Source: JAHBWV01 sp964588385 (GTDB lineage: Bacteria > Planctomycetota > Phycisphaerae > Phycisphaerales > UBA1924). Taken from it: 64,000 nt of DNA. A program made the position numbers and the translations under genes. Below the pieces are notes generated by a model that saw only the letters and a list, made by a program, of their open reading frames with translations, was not told the DNA's origin and did not search any database. Location of the stretch: the NCBI GenBank assembly GCA_964588385.1, contig CAZPPG010000011.1:14560-78559 (forward strand). Direction: 5' to 3'. Shown piece by piece: positions 54,301-63,950 of the stretch (its first letter is position 1; every line of letters starts with the position of its first letter).

Positions 54301-55851
54301 TCACTCCGGAGGCGACGACACAGGCCCCGCCATCACCAGCCCATCCACCGGCCCCGCTCCGCTATCCAGCCCCATCCCTCGCTTGAGCAGGTCGATCCGC
54401 TTCCACTTCCCCTGCAGGAACCGGAAACACACCGCCAACCCCAGCAGGATGATGTACGCCGACGCCCCGATCCACGGCCCGAGCGACCCAACCTCCGGGA
54501 ACGCCGCGATCGCCACGTGCCCACCCGCGACCAGGCACGTCCACGCCAGAATGATCGTCGCCACGCCCGGCCACACCGTGTCCCCAGCCCCGCGCAGCGC
54601 CCCGATCATCGTGATCCCCAGCGCATCAAACAACTGGAACACGGCCGCCGCGATCATCACCTGCGCCCCGATCGCGATCAGCTCCGCCCGCGCCTCCGCG
54701 CTCATCCCCGGCTCAACGAAAAGCCCGATCGCCTCGTGCCTGAAGATCACAAACCCCACCGCGCACACCCCCATGTACGCCATCGTCATCCCCAGCCCCA
54801 GCATCGTCCGCTTCACCGCAAGGTCCGGCCGTTGCATCCCCATGCACTTGCCCACTTGCGCCGTCACCGCGATCGAGATCCCGATCGCCGGCATGAACGC
54901 CAGGTGCATGTACCGCAGCGCGATCCACCCCGCCGTGTTGTGAATCTCCCCGAAGTGACCGATCAGCACCGCCATCAGGTACGACCAGCAGATCATCTCA
55001 TTCCCGAACATGAGCGCACCCGGCCACCCGATCCGCACAATGTCCTTCACGTGCACCACCGACAGCCGCCACGCCCGACGCGTCGCGTACCGCGCGTTCA
55101 GCTTCGGCCCCAGGAACAACGCCATCGGGATCAGAAACTCCACCACCGTCCCCGCGACCGTCGCGATCGCCGCGCCCGTCACCCCCATCCGCCCAACTCC
55201 CGTCGCCTCCGCCACCTGCGCCGCCATCCCGAACCACCACCCGAGCACGCCCCCCGTGATCGTCTGCTCCGGCCCATAAATCAGCACGCTGTTCAGCGTC
55301 AGGTTCACCGCGTTCCCGCACAGCACCGCCACCAGCACCACCAGCGGCTTGTGCATCCCGTAAAAATACTGCGCAATGCACCGCCCCCCCAGCGTGAAAA
55401 TCGCCCCTAGCAACAGAATCTGCGCATACGCCGATTCCATCCGCAGCAGCGTCTCCGAGTGATTCGACATCCGCTCAAGCAGATGCGGCAACGCCGCCGC
55501 GAACGGCAGCATCAGCACGATCCACGCCCCCAGACACATCCAGAGCCCCGCCCACGCGTACGCCGCGCCCCGCTCCGCGCACCCCGCGCCCAGGTTCTGC
55601 GACACATACGTGTTCACCACCGTGATCATGCCCATCATGATCGACACCGGCACAAACGACGCGACTCCCCCGTTCCCCTGCGCCGCCACGTACACCGGGT
55701 CCGGCCCGATCCTGGACACCATCAGCCCGTCCACGAACTGCATCAGCGTGTACGACGTCATCGTCGCCACCACCGGCGCGGCGATCGCCAGCATCTCCAT
55801 CAGGGGCGAACGCTCACGCCCGCCGCCCAGACTCGTCGGCACACCTTCCAT
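54301..55851 (-). CDS. MATE-family multidrug/Na+ antiporter
   Basis: 516 residues from ATG 55851. Twelve probable membrane helices in two halves, with the family-typical patterns MMGMITVVNTYVSQNLGAG and the second-half repeat IGISIAVTAQVGKCMG. It exports organic cations or drugs using an ion gradient. It is downstream of pdxA (29 bases) on the same strand, so the two may be co-transcribed. The 188 bases to the TPR gene contain nothing recognisable. Confidence 0.9.
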   Translation of the reverse strand: MEGVPTSLGGGRERSPLMEMLAIAAPVVATMTSYTLMQFVDGLMVSRIGPDPVYVAAQGNGGVASFVPVSIMMGMITVVNTYVSQNLGAGCAERGAAYAWAGLWMCLGAWIVLMLPFAAALPHLLERMSNHSETLLRMESAYAQILLLGAIFTLGGRCIAQYFYGMHKPLVVLVAVLCGNAVNLTLNSVLIYGPEQTITGGVLGWWFGMAAQVAEATGVGRMGVTGAAIATVAGTVVEFLIPMALFLGPKLNARYATRRAWRLSVVHVKDIVRIGWPGALMFGNEMICWSYLMAVLIGHFGEIHNTAGWIALRYMHLAFMPAIGISIAVTAQVGKCMGMQRPDLAVKRTMLGLGMTMAYMGVCAVGFVIFRHEAIGLFVEPGMSAEARAELIAIGAQVMIAAAVFQLFDALGITMIGALRGAGDTVWPGVATIILAWTCLVAGGHVAIAAFPEVGSLGPWIGASAYIILLGLAVCFRFLQGKWKRIDLLKRGMGLDSGAGPVDGLVMAGPVSSPPE

Positions 55852-55879
55852 CGCACCCTCTTGGTTCGTTCCCCGCCCC

Positions 55880-57004
55880 TCAGCCCGAAGACCCGTGCGC
55901 TCCGCACGGCCTTGCCGCCAACCTGACAGCCAGATCGATCGCCGCGCCCATGCTCCCCGGATTCGCGAGATTCCGCCCCGCAATATCGAACGCCGTCCCA
56001 TGATCCGGACTGGTTCGGACCGTAGGCAGCCCCAGCGTCACGTTCACCGCGCGATCAAACGCGAGCAGCTTCACAGGAATCAGCCCCTGGTCGTGGTACA
56101 TCGCCACCACCATGTCGTACCGCGGGGGCCTCCTGACCGCCGCGTTGAAGACCGTGTCACCCGGAAACGGCCCCGCTACATCAATCCCCTTCACCTTCGC
56201 CCGCTCCATCGCCGGCACGATCACCCGCTGCTCATCATCCCCGAGCAACCCCTGCTCACCCGCGTGCGGGTTCAACCCACACACCGCGATCCGCGGCCGG
56301 GTCACCCCCAGCCGCACACACGCTTCGTGCCCCGTCTCAATCACATCCAGCACGCGCTCCACCGTCACCGCCTTCGCCACCTCCGACAGCGGGATGTGCG
56401 TCGTGACCAGGATCACCCGCAGCGGCTCCGCCTCGAACATCATCGCCGCACGAGCCGCGCCGAACCGCGCAGCCAACAACTCCGTGTGCCCGGGGAACTC
56501 GGCATGACCTGCCAGCGCCCACGCCTCCTTGCTGATCGGCGCGGTCACCACCGCATCCACTCGCAACGGATCGCCCGCCGCCCGCTTCGCATCCGCGATC
56601 GCATCCTCCACATACTGAAACGACAACGCCCCGCCCGCCGCCGTCGACCGCCGCTCGTGCACGGTGAGGGGGGGTGGCTTGGCCTCCAGCCCCGCATCAT
56701 CCATCCCATCCGAATCCACCAGCACCACGTCCGGCCCGCTCCCGTCGGCCACGTTGCCCACGACGTGCGCCATCGCATGTGCCCGCTCCCGCGGCACACG
56801 AACCCAGAAGGGCTCAATCCCCGCCAGCCGTGCCGCCTCCAGCATCGCGGCCGAAGACCCGTACACCCGATGCCGCGCGCTCCCGCGCCGCGTCGGATCC
56901 GCCAACGCCTTCACCACCACCTCCGCGCCGATCCCCCCCGGATCTCCCATGGAGATCGCGAGAACAGGCCGCGGAGATTGGGTCTGCGAATCGATCACAC
57001 GCAA
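55880..57004 (-). CDS. pdxA: 4-hydroxythreonine-4-phosphate dehydrogenase PdxA
   Basis: 374 residues. Metal-dependent dehydrogenase of the DXP-dependent vitamin B6 pathway. Characteristic segments: ISMGDPGGIGAEV at the start, APISKEAWALAG, HTELLA, TTHIPLSEV, LNPHAGE, and AMYHDQGLIP. The three metal-binding histidines are visible in those motifs. With pdxH at 44375 it suggests PLP is made by the PdxA/PdxJ route. Confidence 0.93.
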   Translation of the reverse strand: MRVIDSQTQSPRPVLAISMGDPGGIGAEVVVKALADPTRRGSARHRVYGSSAAMLEAARLAGIEPFWVRVPRERAHAMAHVVGNVADGSGPDVVLVDSDGMDDAGLEAKPPPLTVHERRSTAAGGALSFQYVEDAIADAKRAAGDPLRVDAVVTAPISKEAWALAGHAEFPGHTELLAARFGAARAAMMFEAEPLRVILVTTHIPLSEVAKAVTVERVLDVIETGHEACVRLGVTRPRIAVCGLNPHAGEQGLLGDDEQRVIVPAMERAKVKGIDVAGPFPGDTVFNAAVRRPPRYDMVVAMYHDQGLIPVKLLAFDRAVNVTLGLPTVRTSPDHGTAFDIAGRNLANPGSMGAAIDLAVRLAARPCGAHGSSG

Positions 57005-57033
57005 TGGTATGGAGAGCTGCGAATCGTGTGTGC

Positions 57034-57056
57034 CACTGGGTGCTTGTCAGCCAGTG
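57034..57056. repeat. Imperfect copy of the CACTGGCTG hairpin
   Basis: CACTGGGTG-CTTGT-CAGCCAGTG: the same stem as at 47072-47094 with one mismatch and a different loop, followed by GCTGTTCTTTTCC. It lies between divergent pdxA and speA, where a terminator is not expected, so it is treated as a dispersed repeat. Confidence 0.5.
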
Positions 57057-57188
57057 CTGTTCTTTTCCTGGCTTCGGCAGATCTGCTCCTCGAGCCGACG
57101 CCTCCGCTCGCTGCGACTCACACGCGCCGACGTCCGCCTTCCCCCTCCGCTCCTTTGCCCCTCAGTCCCTCTGCCCCTTCTTCATCTT

Positions 57189-57217
57189 CTCCGCGTTCCT
57201 CCGCGTCCTCCGCGTTC
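57189..57217. repeat. Short tandem repeat (CTCCGCGTY units) in the speA leader
   Basis: Three head-to-tail copies of a nine-base unit close to CTCCGCGTT sit in a pyrimidine-rich stretch (57130-57230). The 512 bases between pdxA and speA otherwise hold no gene, though they should carry both divergent promoters. Confidence 0.55.
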
Positions 57218-57516
57218 AACTCTCCTCCTGATTCCGACTCCAGCGATTCTCTGTAAAGATCGCGCAAGCCCTTGTCGCGCCGTCTCATCCGAGTATGCTT
57301 TCCCCTAGACCCGCGCCGCCCAAGGGCGCGGGCCTGATCCGTTCGCGGCTGCGATCTCCCGATCGACTCGCGCAAGGGACCAGACCACCGGCCGCTCGGC
57401 ACAGGCGCGAGGCACGAGTTCGGCCCACCACGCGTCAAACCGATCGACGAAAGCCCCAAAGCCGCGAACCTCGCACGTTCTTGCCGCGCTTACCCGCGCG
57501 CCAGGGAGCCCCGTCG

Positions 57517-59487
57517 ATGTCCAGCGTCTCCGCGCCCCGCAACACGTTCCTCCACGGCAAGTGGACCGTCGATGACTCCGCCGCCCTCTACGGAATCCCC
57601 GATTGGGGTAAGGGCTACGTCCGCGTCACGGCCGCCGGCATGCTGGCGGTGACTCCCGACAAGGACCCTGCCCGCGAGATCGACCTCCACGAACTCGTCC
57701 AGGGCCTCCGCGAGCGCGAGATCCATACCCCCGTGGTCATCCGCTTCACCGACATGGTCCGCCACCGCCTCACCGAGATGCGCACGGCCTTCGACGCCGC
57801 CATCAAGGAGCACGAGTACCAGGGGACGTACTCCTGCGTCTACCCGATCAAGGTCAACCAGCAGCGCCAGGTCTGCGAAGAGATCCGCGACATCGGCGTC
57901 ACGCTCAACTTCGGCCTCGAGGCCGGCTCCAAGCCCGAACTCTGGGCCGTGCTCGGCATGACCACCAGGCCCGAGCACCAGGCCATGCCCATCATCTGCA
58001 ACGGCTTCAAGGACAACGAGTTCATCGAGACCGTCATCCTCGCCACCAAGCTCGGCCGCCACATCATCCCCGTGGTGGAACGCTTCAGCGACCTTGAACT
58101 CATTGTCAAGCACGCCAAGCGCTACGGCGTCCGCCCGCGCATCGGCGTCCGCATCAAGCCATCGAGCCCCGGCAAGGGCAAGTGGGAAGACTCCTCCGGC
58201 ATCCGCTCCAAGTTCGGTCTCTTCATCTCCGAACTCCTCCAGGCCCACGAGTACCTGAAGCAGCACGACATGGCCGACTGCCTGCGCATGATCCACTTCC
58301 ATATCGGATCACAGGTCTGCGACATCCGCCAGCTCAAGAACGCCGTCAACGAGCTCGCCCACATCTACACCGAACTCAAGAAGCTCGGCGCGGGCCTCGA
58401 CACCATCGACATCGGCGGCGGGCTCGGCGTCGATTACGACGGCTCCCAGTCCGCCTGGGCCAGCAGCATCAACTACACCATCAACGAGTACGCCTCCGAC
58501 GTCGTCTACCGCATCAAGCAGGCCTGCGACGACTCCGCCGTCCCCCACCCCCGCATCATCTCCGAGTCTGGCCGCGCCATGGTCGCCTACTCCAGCGTCC
58601 TGGTCTTCGATGTCGTCGGCAAGAGCCGCTTCGCCTCCGACCCCAAGATCGACGAGATCAAGCAGCAGCTCTCGAAAGAGGAAGAGCCCCCCCAGCCCGT
58701 CATCGACCTCGTCGATTCCTTCGAGCGCCTCTCCGACCGCAACATGGTCGAGGTCTACCACGACGCCGTGCAGGCCCGCGATGAGGCCCTCTCCCTCTTC
58801 AACCTCGGCTACATGTCGCTCACCATGCGCGCCTCCGCCGAACGCCTCTTCTGGGCCATCGGCCGCCAGGTCCTCGCACGCAGCCAGCGCATGGGCGAGC
58901 TCTCCGAAGACCTCCAGAACCTGCCGGAGCTCCTCTCCGACATCTACTACTGCAACTTCTCCCTCTTCCAGTCCATGCCCGACTCCTGGGCCATCGACCA
59001 GCTCTTCCCCGTCTGCCCCATCCATCGCCTGCAGGAAGAGCCCACCCGCCGCGCCGTCCTCGCCGACATCACCTGCGATTCCGATGGCAAGATCGACCAC
59101 TTCGTCGACAAGCGCGACGTCAAGAAGATCCTCGAGCTCCACGAGATCAAGGACGATGAGCCCTACTACCTCGCGGTCTTCCTCGTCGGCGCATACCAGG
59201 AGGTCCTCGGCGACCTCCACAACCTCTTCGGCGACACCCACGTCGTCCACGTCTCCTTCGACGACACCCCCGGCGCGGACAACTGGGACATCGACGAGGT
59301 GATCGAGGGCGACACCGTCAAGGAAGTCCTCGGCTACGTCCAGTTCGACAGCGAGGACCTCGTCCGCGACATGCGCAAGGACGTCGAACGCGCCGTCAAG
59401 GGCGGCACCATGTCCGTCGCCGAATCCCAGAACCTCCTGAAGTTCTACGACCAGGGCATGGAGGGGTACACATACCTCGAGGGATAA
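57517..59487 (+). CDS. speA: Biosynthetic arginine decarboxylase SpeA
   Basis: 656 residues from ATG 57517, with GGAG eight bases upstream. PLP enzyme of the alanine-racemase fold that makes agmatine from arginine for polyamines. Motifs: YPIKVNQQRQV (PLP lysine), GLEAGSKPEL, IHFHIGSQV, DIGGGLGVDYDG and SESGRAMVAYSSVL. Length equals the family. The frame extends back to 57295 but without homology. It is upstream of hen1 (49 bases) and may share its transcript. Confidence 0.94.
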   Translation: MSSVSAPRNTFLHGKWTVDDSAALYGIPDWGKGYVRVTAAGMLAVTPDKDPAREIDLHELVQGLREREIHTPVVIRFTDMVRHRLTEMRTAFDAAIKEHEYQGTYSCVYPIKVNQQRQVCEEIRDIGVTLNFGLEAGSKPELWAVLGMTTRPEHQAMPIICNGFKDNEFIETVILATKLGRHIIPVVERFSDLELIVKHAKRYGVRPRIGVRIKPSSPGKGKWEDSSGIRSKFGLFISELLQAHEYLKQHDMADCLRMIHFHIGSQVCDIRQLKNAVNELAHIYTELKKLGAGLDTIDIGGGLGVDYDGSQSAWASSINYTINEYASDVVYRIKQACDDSAVPHPRIISESGRAMVAYSSVLVFDVVGKSRFASDPKIDEIKQQLSKEEEPPQPVIDLVDSFERLSDRNMVEVYHDAVQARDEALSLFNLGYMSLTMRASAERLFWAIGRQVLARSQRMGELSEDLQNLPELLSDIYYCNFSLFQSMPDSWAIDQLFPVCPIHRLQEEPTRRAVLADITCDSDGKIDHFVDKRDVKKILELHEIKDDEPYYLAVFLVGAYQEVLGDLHNLFGDTHVVHVSFDDTPGADNWDIDEVIEGDTVKEVLGYVQFDSEDLVRDMRKDVERAVKGGTMSVAESQNLLKFYDQGMEGYTYLEG

Positions 59488-59536
59488 GGTATTGTGGGGG
59501 GAGCCGGCCAGGGCGACCGCCCCGGCCGGTGAACCC

Positions 59537-61006
59537 ATGCTGCTGACCATCTCCATCAACAACGATCAGTTGCCCGGTCACCGCCCCGCCTCGGACCTTG
59601 GCTATCTCCTCCACAAGCACCCCGCCAAGGTCCAGTCCTTCAATCTCACATTCGGCGCGGCACACGTCTTCTACCCCGCCGCCGACGACGCATCCTGCGA
59701 GTGCTGCCTCCTCCTCGACGTCGATCCCGTCGGCCTCGTCCGAGGCAAGGGCGACCGCACCCTCGACCAGTACGTCAACGATCGCCCCTACGTCGCCTCC
59801 TCCATGATGTCCGTCGCCCTCTCACAGGTTTACGGCACCGCCATGGCCGGGAACTGCAAAGAGAAGCCCGACCTCGTCACGCGACCCCTCCCCCTCAAGG
59901 CCCGCGTCGAGTCCATTGCCTGCACCGCCCGAGGCCTCTCTCCCAATCCCAACGCGCCCACACCAACCACGCCCACCGGCCCCGAAGGCCTCCTCCGCCG
60001 CCTCTTCGAGCCGCTCGGGTACCAGGTCTCCCTCACCCGCCACCCCCTCGACCCCAACTTCCCCGACTGGGGGGACTCCTCCATCTTCACGCTGGAGATC
60101 GCTGGCCTCGTCACGCTCAAGCAGCTCCTCGGCCACCTCTACGTGCTCATCCCCGTGCTCGACAACGACAAGCACTACTTCGTCGGCGATGCCGAGGTCG
60201 AGAAGCTCATGCGCCACGCCAGCGCGTGGCTCGGCGCGCACCCCGAAAAGGAACTCATCACCCGCCGCTATCTCAAGCACAAGCGCGAGCTCGTGGACGA
60301 TGCCCTCACGCGCCTCCGCGAGCAGGACGGCGAATCCCACGCCGAGACCGACCGCGACCGCCCCGACGACCCCAACGAGGAAGCGACCGAACGCAAGCTC
60401 AGTCTCCACGTCCAACGCCACGCCGTCGTCCTCTCCGCCCTCCAGGCCAGAGGCGTCAAGAGCGTCATCGACCTCGGCTGCGGCGAGGGCCGCCTGCTCA
60501 AGGAACTCTTGAAGCACAAGCAGTTCGAACGCATCGTCGGCATGGATGTCTCCGGCCGCGCTCTTCAGATCGCGATCCGGCGGCTGCACTACAACACGCT
60601 CCCACCGCTGGTCAAAGCCCGCATCGAGCTCATGCTCGGCTCCCTCATGTACAAGGACGATCGCCTCGCCGGCTTCGATGCCGCCGTCCTCTGCGAGGTC
60701 ATCGAGCACATGGATGAGCCGCGGCTGCAAGCCATGGAGCGCGTCGTCTTCGCCCATGCCATGCCCCGCACCGTCATCATCACAACCCCCAACCGCGAGT
60801 ACAACAGCGTCTGGGAGACCCTCGCCGCGGGCTCCATGCGCCACCGCGACCACCGCTTCGAATGGACCCGCGCCGAGTTTCAGTCCTGGTGCGATGCCGT
60901 CTGCGCTCGCACCGGTTACACCGTCGAGATCCTCCCCATCGGCCCCGAAGCCGAAGGCCTCGGCGCACCGACGCAGATGGGTGTGTTTCAGAGGGCAGCG
61001 ACATGA
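59537..61006 (+). CDS. hen1: Bacterial Hen1 RNA 2'-O-methyltransferase
   Basis: 489 residues from ATG 59537. The N-terminal half (1-250) is the domain that activates the Pnkp ligase. The C-terminal half is the methyltransferase with SAM loop DLGCGEG (312-318), metal site EVIEH (E387, E390, H391), TTPNREYN and RHRDHRF (H436, H439). It methylates the 2'-OH at the 3' end of cleaved RNA before repair, so that the mended RNA resists the same ribotoxin. It overlaps the next small gene as ATGA. Confidence 0.93.
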   Translation: MLLTISINNDQLPGHRPASDLGYLLHKHPAKVQSFNLTFGAAHVFYPAADDASCECCLLLDVDPVGLVRGKGDRTLDQYVNDRPYVASSMMSVALSQVYGTAMAGNCKEKPDLVTRPLPLKARVESIACTARGLSPNPNAPTPTTPTGPEGLLRRLFEPLGYQVSLTRHPLDPNFPDWGDSSIFTLEIAGLVTLKQLLGHLYVLIPVLDNDKHYFVGDAEVEKLMRHASAWLGAHPEKELITRRYLKHKRELVDDALTRLREQDGESHAETDRDRPDDPNEEATERKLSLHVQRHAVVLSALQARGVKSVIDLGCGEGRLLKELLKHKQFERIVGMDVSGRALQIAIRRLHYNTLPPLVKARIELMLGSLMYKDDRLAGFDAAVLCEVIEHMDEPRLQAMERVVFAHAMPRTVIITTPNREYNSVWETLAAGSMRHRDHRFEWTRAEFQSWCDAVCARTGYTVEILPIGPEAEGLGAPTQMGVFQRAAT

Positions 61007-61329
61007 CCAGCTCCACGAAACAGCCAGAGGATCCCGATATGCGTCATCTTCACGCATGTTTGAAGGTCCTTGAGGATGGGATAGTGGCTGCACGCTTTCT
61101 TGCGAGGCAGGCCGCATCGAACCCTACACGTGCTGCACACGCCCTCTCCCAGATCGGCGACTTGCTGGACGCGATGCACAATCTGCCGAAGCACGCATAT
61201 CGGGATGACGCGGAATTCCGGAGCTGGGTCTACGCACGATTAGAAGAGTTCGACACAAAGCACTATGGATCACCATACTTGGCTCGCTTGTATGACGAGA
61301 TTGCGGACAAGCCCCGCAACGACGAATGA
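61003..61329 (+). CDS. Unknown small protein between hen1 and pnkp
   Basis: 108 residues. The start ATG overlaps the hen1 stop and its stop overlaps the pnkp start, both as ATGA, so all three are translationally coupled. Predicted mostly helical: a helix with HLHACLKVLEDGIVAARFLA, a second with HALSQIGDLLDAMHNLP, and a final Tyr/Arg-rich part (EFRSWVYARLEEFDTKHYGS). No catalytic motif or membrane segment. Codon use is mixed, with many A/T third positions, unlike the C-ending neighbours, which points to separate origin or lower expression. Function unknown. Confidence 0.8.
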   Translation: MTSSTKQPEDPDMRHLHACLKVLEDGIVAARFLARQAASNPTRAAHALSQIGDLLDAMHNLPKHAYRDDAEFRSWVYARLEEFDTKHYGSPYLARLYDEIADKPRNDE

Positions 61330-63950
61330 ACATCACCGTCCCCGAACTCTCCCTCGTCGTCATGATCGGCGCCTCCGGCTCCGGCAAGAGCACCCTCGCG
61401 CGCCGACTCTTCAAGCCCACCGAGATCCTCTCCTCCGATGCCTGCCGCGCCTGGGTCTCCGACGATGAGACCGACCAGGAATCCACCCACGACGCCTTCG
61501 ATGTTCTCTACTACATGGCCCGCAAGCGCCTCTCGCGAGGCTTGCTCACCGTCATCGACGCCACCAACGTCCGCGCCGAAGACCGCGAACCACTCGTCGC
61601 CCTCGCCCGCGAGTACCACTGCCTGCTCGTCGCCATCGTCGTCGACACACCCGAGCACATCTGCCACGAGCGCAACGCCGGGCGGGACAACCGCCGCTTC
61701 GGATCCCACGTCGTCCGCAGCCAGCGCGGCGCGCTCCGCCGCGAGATCCGTGGCATCCATCGCGAGGGATTCAAGCAAACCTACTTCCTCCGCACGCCCG
61801 AAGAGTGCAACGCCGCCACACTCACCCGCCAACCCCTCTGGACCAATCGCAAGACCGAACGCGGCCCCTTCGACATCATCGGCGATGTCCACGGCTGCTA
61901 CGACGAACTCATCGATCTCATCCGCGCCCTCGGCTACACCGTCACCCCCCGCGCGGGCGAGCCCGATGGCGCGTGCGATGTCTATTCCCCCAACACCACG
62001 CCCGATGCCGCGCCCCGCAAGCTCCTCTTCCTCGGCGACCTCGTCGACCGTGGCCCCAAAACCCCCGCCGTCCTCCGCTTCGTCATGGAGCAGGTCGAAC
62101 GCGGCCGCGCGATCTGCGTCCCCGGCAACCACGACGTCAAACTCATCAAGGCCCTTCGTGGCCGCGATGTCCAGCTCAACCACGGCCTCGCGGAGTCCAT
62201 GGCCCAGCTCGCGGAAGAAACCCCCGAGTTCCGCGCCAAGGTCACCGACTTCCTCGATCGCCTCGTCAGCCACTTCGTCTTGGACGATGGCCGCCTCGTC
62301 GTCGCCCACGCCGGCATGAAAGAGTCCATGGCCGGGCGCGGCTCAGGCGCGGTTCGCGAGTTCGCCCTCTACGGCGAGACCACCGGCGAGACCGACGAGT
62401 TCGGCCTCCCGATCCGCTACAACTGGGCCGCCGAGTACCGTGGCCGCGCCGCTGTCGTCTACGGCCACACGCCCGTCCCCCGCGCCGAGTGGCTCAACAA
62501 CACCATCTGTCTCGACACCGGCTGCGTCTTCGGCGGCTCGCTCACCGCCCTCCGCTGGCCCGAGCGCGAACTCGTCTCCATCAAGTCCAAAGCCATCTAC
62601 GCCGAATCACGCCGACCCTTCCTCCAGGACCAGAGCGCTCCGCTCTCCCTCCAGCAGCAGCACGACGACGTGCTCGACTACGACGACGTCAGCGGCAAGC
62701 GCCGCATCGAGACGCGCCTCTTTCCGCCCATCATCGTGCGCGAAGGCCACGCCGCCGCCGCGCTCGAGATCATGAGCCGCTTCGCCGCCGATCCACGCTG
62801 GGTCATCTACCTCCCGCCGACCATGTCCCCGTGCGAAACCTCCAGCGAACCCGGCCTGCTCGAGCATCCGCGCGAGGCCTTCGCCTACTTCCGAGAGAAT
62901 GGCATCGAACGGGTCGTCTGCGAAGAGAAGCACATGGGCTCGCGCGCCGTCGTCATCATCTGCAAGGATGAAGACGCCGCCCGCCGTCGCTTCGGCGCGG
63001 TCCCGCTCCACGACAAGCCCGCCCCCATCGGCATCATCTACACCCGCACCGGCCGCCCCTTCTTTGCCGACGAAGCCGAGGAGCGATCCCTGCTGGAGCG
63101 TGTGCAACGAGCCATGTCCAGCGCGCGGCTCTGGGAGGAACTCGACGCAGACTGGGCGTGCCTGGACTGCGAGCTCATGCCCTGGTCCGCCAAGGCCCAG
63201 GGGCTGATCCGCGAGCAATACGCCGCTGTCGGCGCCGCCGCGACCGCGGGCCTTCGTGGATCTGTCGCCGCCCTCGCGCGCACCGCCGCTCGACTCGGTC
63301 CCGAGCAAGTCCCGCCCCTCGCCGCCTACACCGAGCGTGAAGCCCTCATCCAGAAGTACATCGACTCCTACCGGCGCTACTGCTGGGATGTCGGCGGCAC
63401 CGACGACCTCCGCCTCGCCCCCTTCCACATCCTCGCTTCCGGCCGCACCTCAGCAGACACGACCGAAGGCCGCGTCCATACCGCGCGCGACCACATCTGG
63501 CACATGGAAACGCTCGCGAAACTCGCGGCTACCGGCGACCCGGTCCTCGTCGCAACGCCATTCAAGGTCGTGGACCTCTCCGATCCCGCCAGCGAGCAGG
63601 CCGCCACCGACTGGTGGACCTCCCTCACCTCCGCAGGCGGCGAGGGCATGGTCGTCAAACCCCTCGACTTCATCGTCAAAGGCCCGCACGGGCTCGTCCA
63701 GCCCGCCGTCAAGGTCCGAGGGCCCGAGTACCTCCGCATCATCTACGGCCCCGAGTACACCATGACCGGCCAGCTCGAGCGGCTGCGCGATCGCCGCCTC
63801 GGCACCAAACGCGCTATGGCCCTGCGCGAGTTCGCCCTCGGCATCGAGGCGCTCGAGCGCTTCTCGCGTAACGAGCCCCTGAGACGTGTTCACGAGTGCG
63901 TCTTCGCCGTCCTCGCCATGGAGTCCGAGCCCGTCGACCCCCGCCTCTAG
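61326..63950 (+). CDS. pnkp: Polynucleotide kinase-phosphatase-ligase Pnkp
   Basis: 874 residues, three catalytic modules as in Clostridium thermocellum Pnkp. Kinase: P-loop GASGSGKS at 15-22 (K21, S22). Phosphatase: GDVHGCYDE with D187 and H189, GDLVDRGPK, GNHD (N268-D270) and YGHTPVPRAEW. Ligase: adenylation lysine K535 in EKHMGSR and the late VVKPLDF motif V. It heals 5'-OH and 2',3'-cyclic phosphate RNA ends and, with Hen1, seals them. Start overlaps the small gene. Nothing follows in the last 50 bases. Confidence 0.95.
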   Translation: MNITVPELSLVVMIGASGSGKSTLARRLFKPTEILSSDACRAWVSDDETDQESTHDAFDVLYYMARKRLSRGLLTVIDATNVRAEDREPLVALAREYHCLLVAIVVDTPEHICHERNAGRDNRRFGSHVVRSQRGALRREIRGIHREGFKQTYFLRTPEECNAATLTRQPLWTNRKTERGPFDIIGDVHGCYDELIDLIRALGYTVTPRAGEPDGACDVYSPNTTPDAAPRKLLFLGDLVDRGPKTPAVLRFVMEQVERGRAICVPGNHDVKLIKALRGRDVQLNHGLAESMAQLAEETPEFRAKVTDFLDRLVSHFVLDDGRLVVAHAGMKESMAGRGSGAVREFALYGETTGETDEFGLPIRYNWAAEYRGRAAVVYGHTPVPRAEWLNNTICLDTGCVFGGSLTALRWPERELVSIKSKAIYAESRRPFLQDQSAPLSLQQQHDDVLDYDDVSGKRRIETRLFPPIIVREGHAAAALEIMSRFAADPRWVIYLPPTMSPCETSSEPGLLEHPREAFAYFRENGIERVVCEEKHMGSRAVVIICKDEDAARRRFGAVPLHDKPAPIGIIYTRTGRPFFADEAEERSLLERVQRAMSSARLWEELDADWACLDCELMPWSAKAQGLIREQYAAVGAAATAGLRGSVAALARTAARLGPEQVPPLAAYTEREALIQKYIDSYRRYCWDVGGTDDLRLAPFHILASGRTSADTTEGRVHTARDHIWHMETLAKLAATGDPVLVATPFKVVDLSDPASEQAATDWWTSLTSAGGEGMVVKPLDFIVKGPHGLVQPAVKVRGPEYLRIIYGPEYTMTGQLERLRDRRLGTKRAMALREFALGIEALERFSRNEPLRRVHECVFAVLAMESEPVDPRL

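Noticed and set aside
57295..57516. Extra N-terminal domain on SpeA
   Set aside because: The upstream codons are basic and Pro-rich without similarity, and a proper ribosome site marks ATG 57517.
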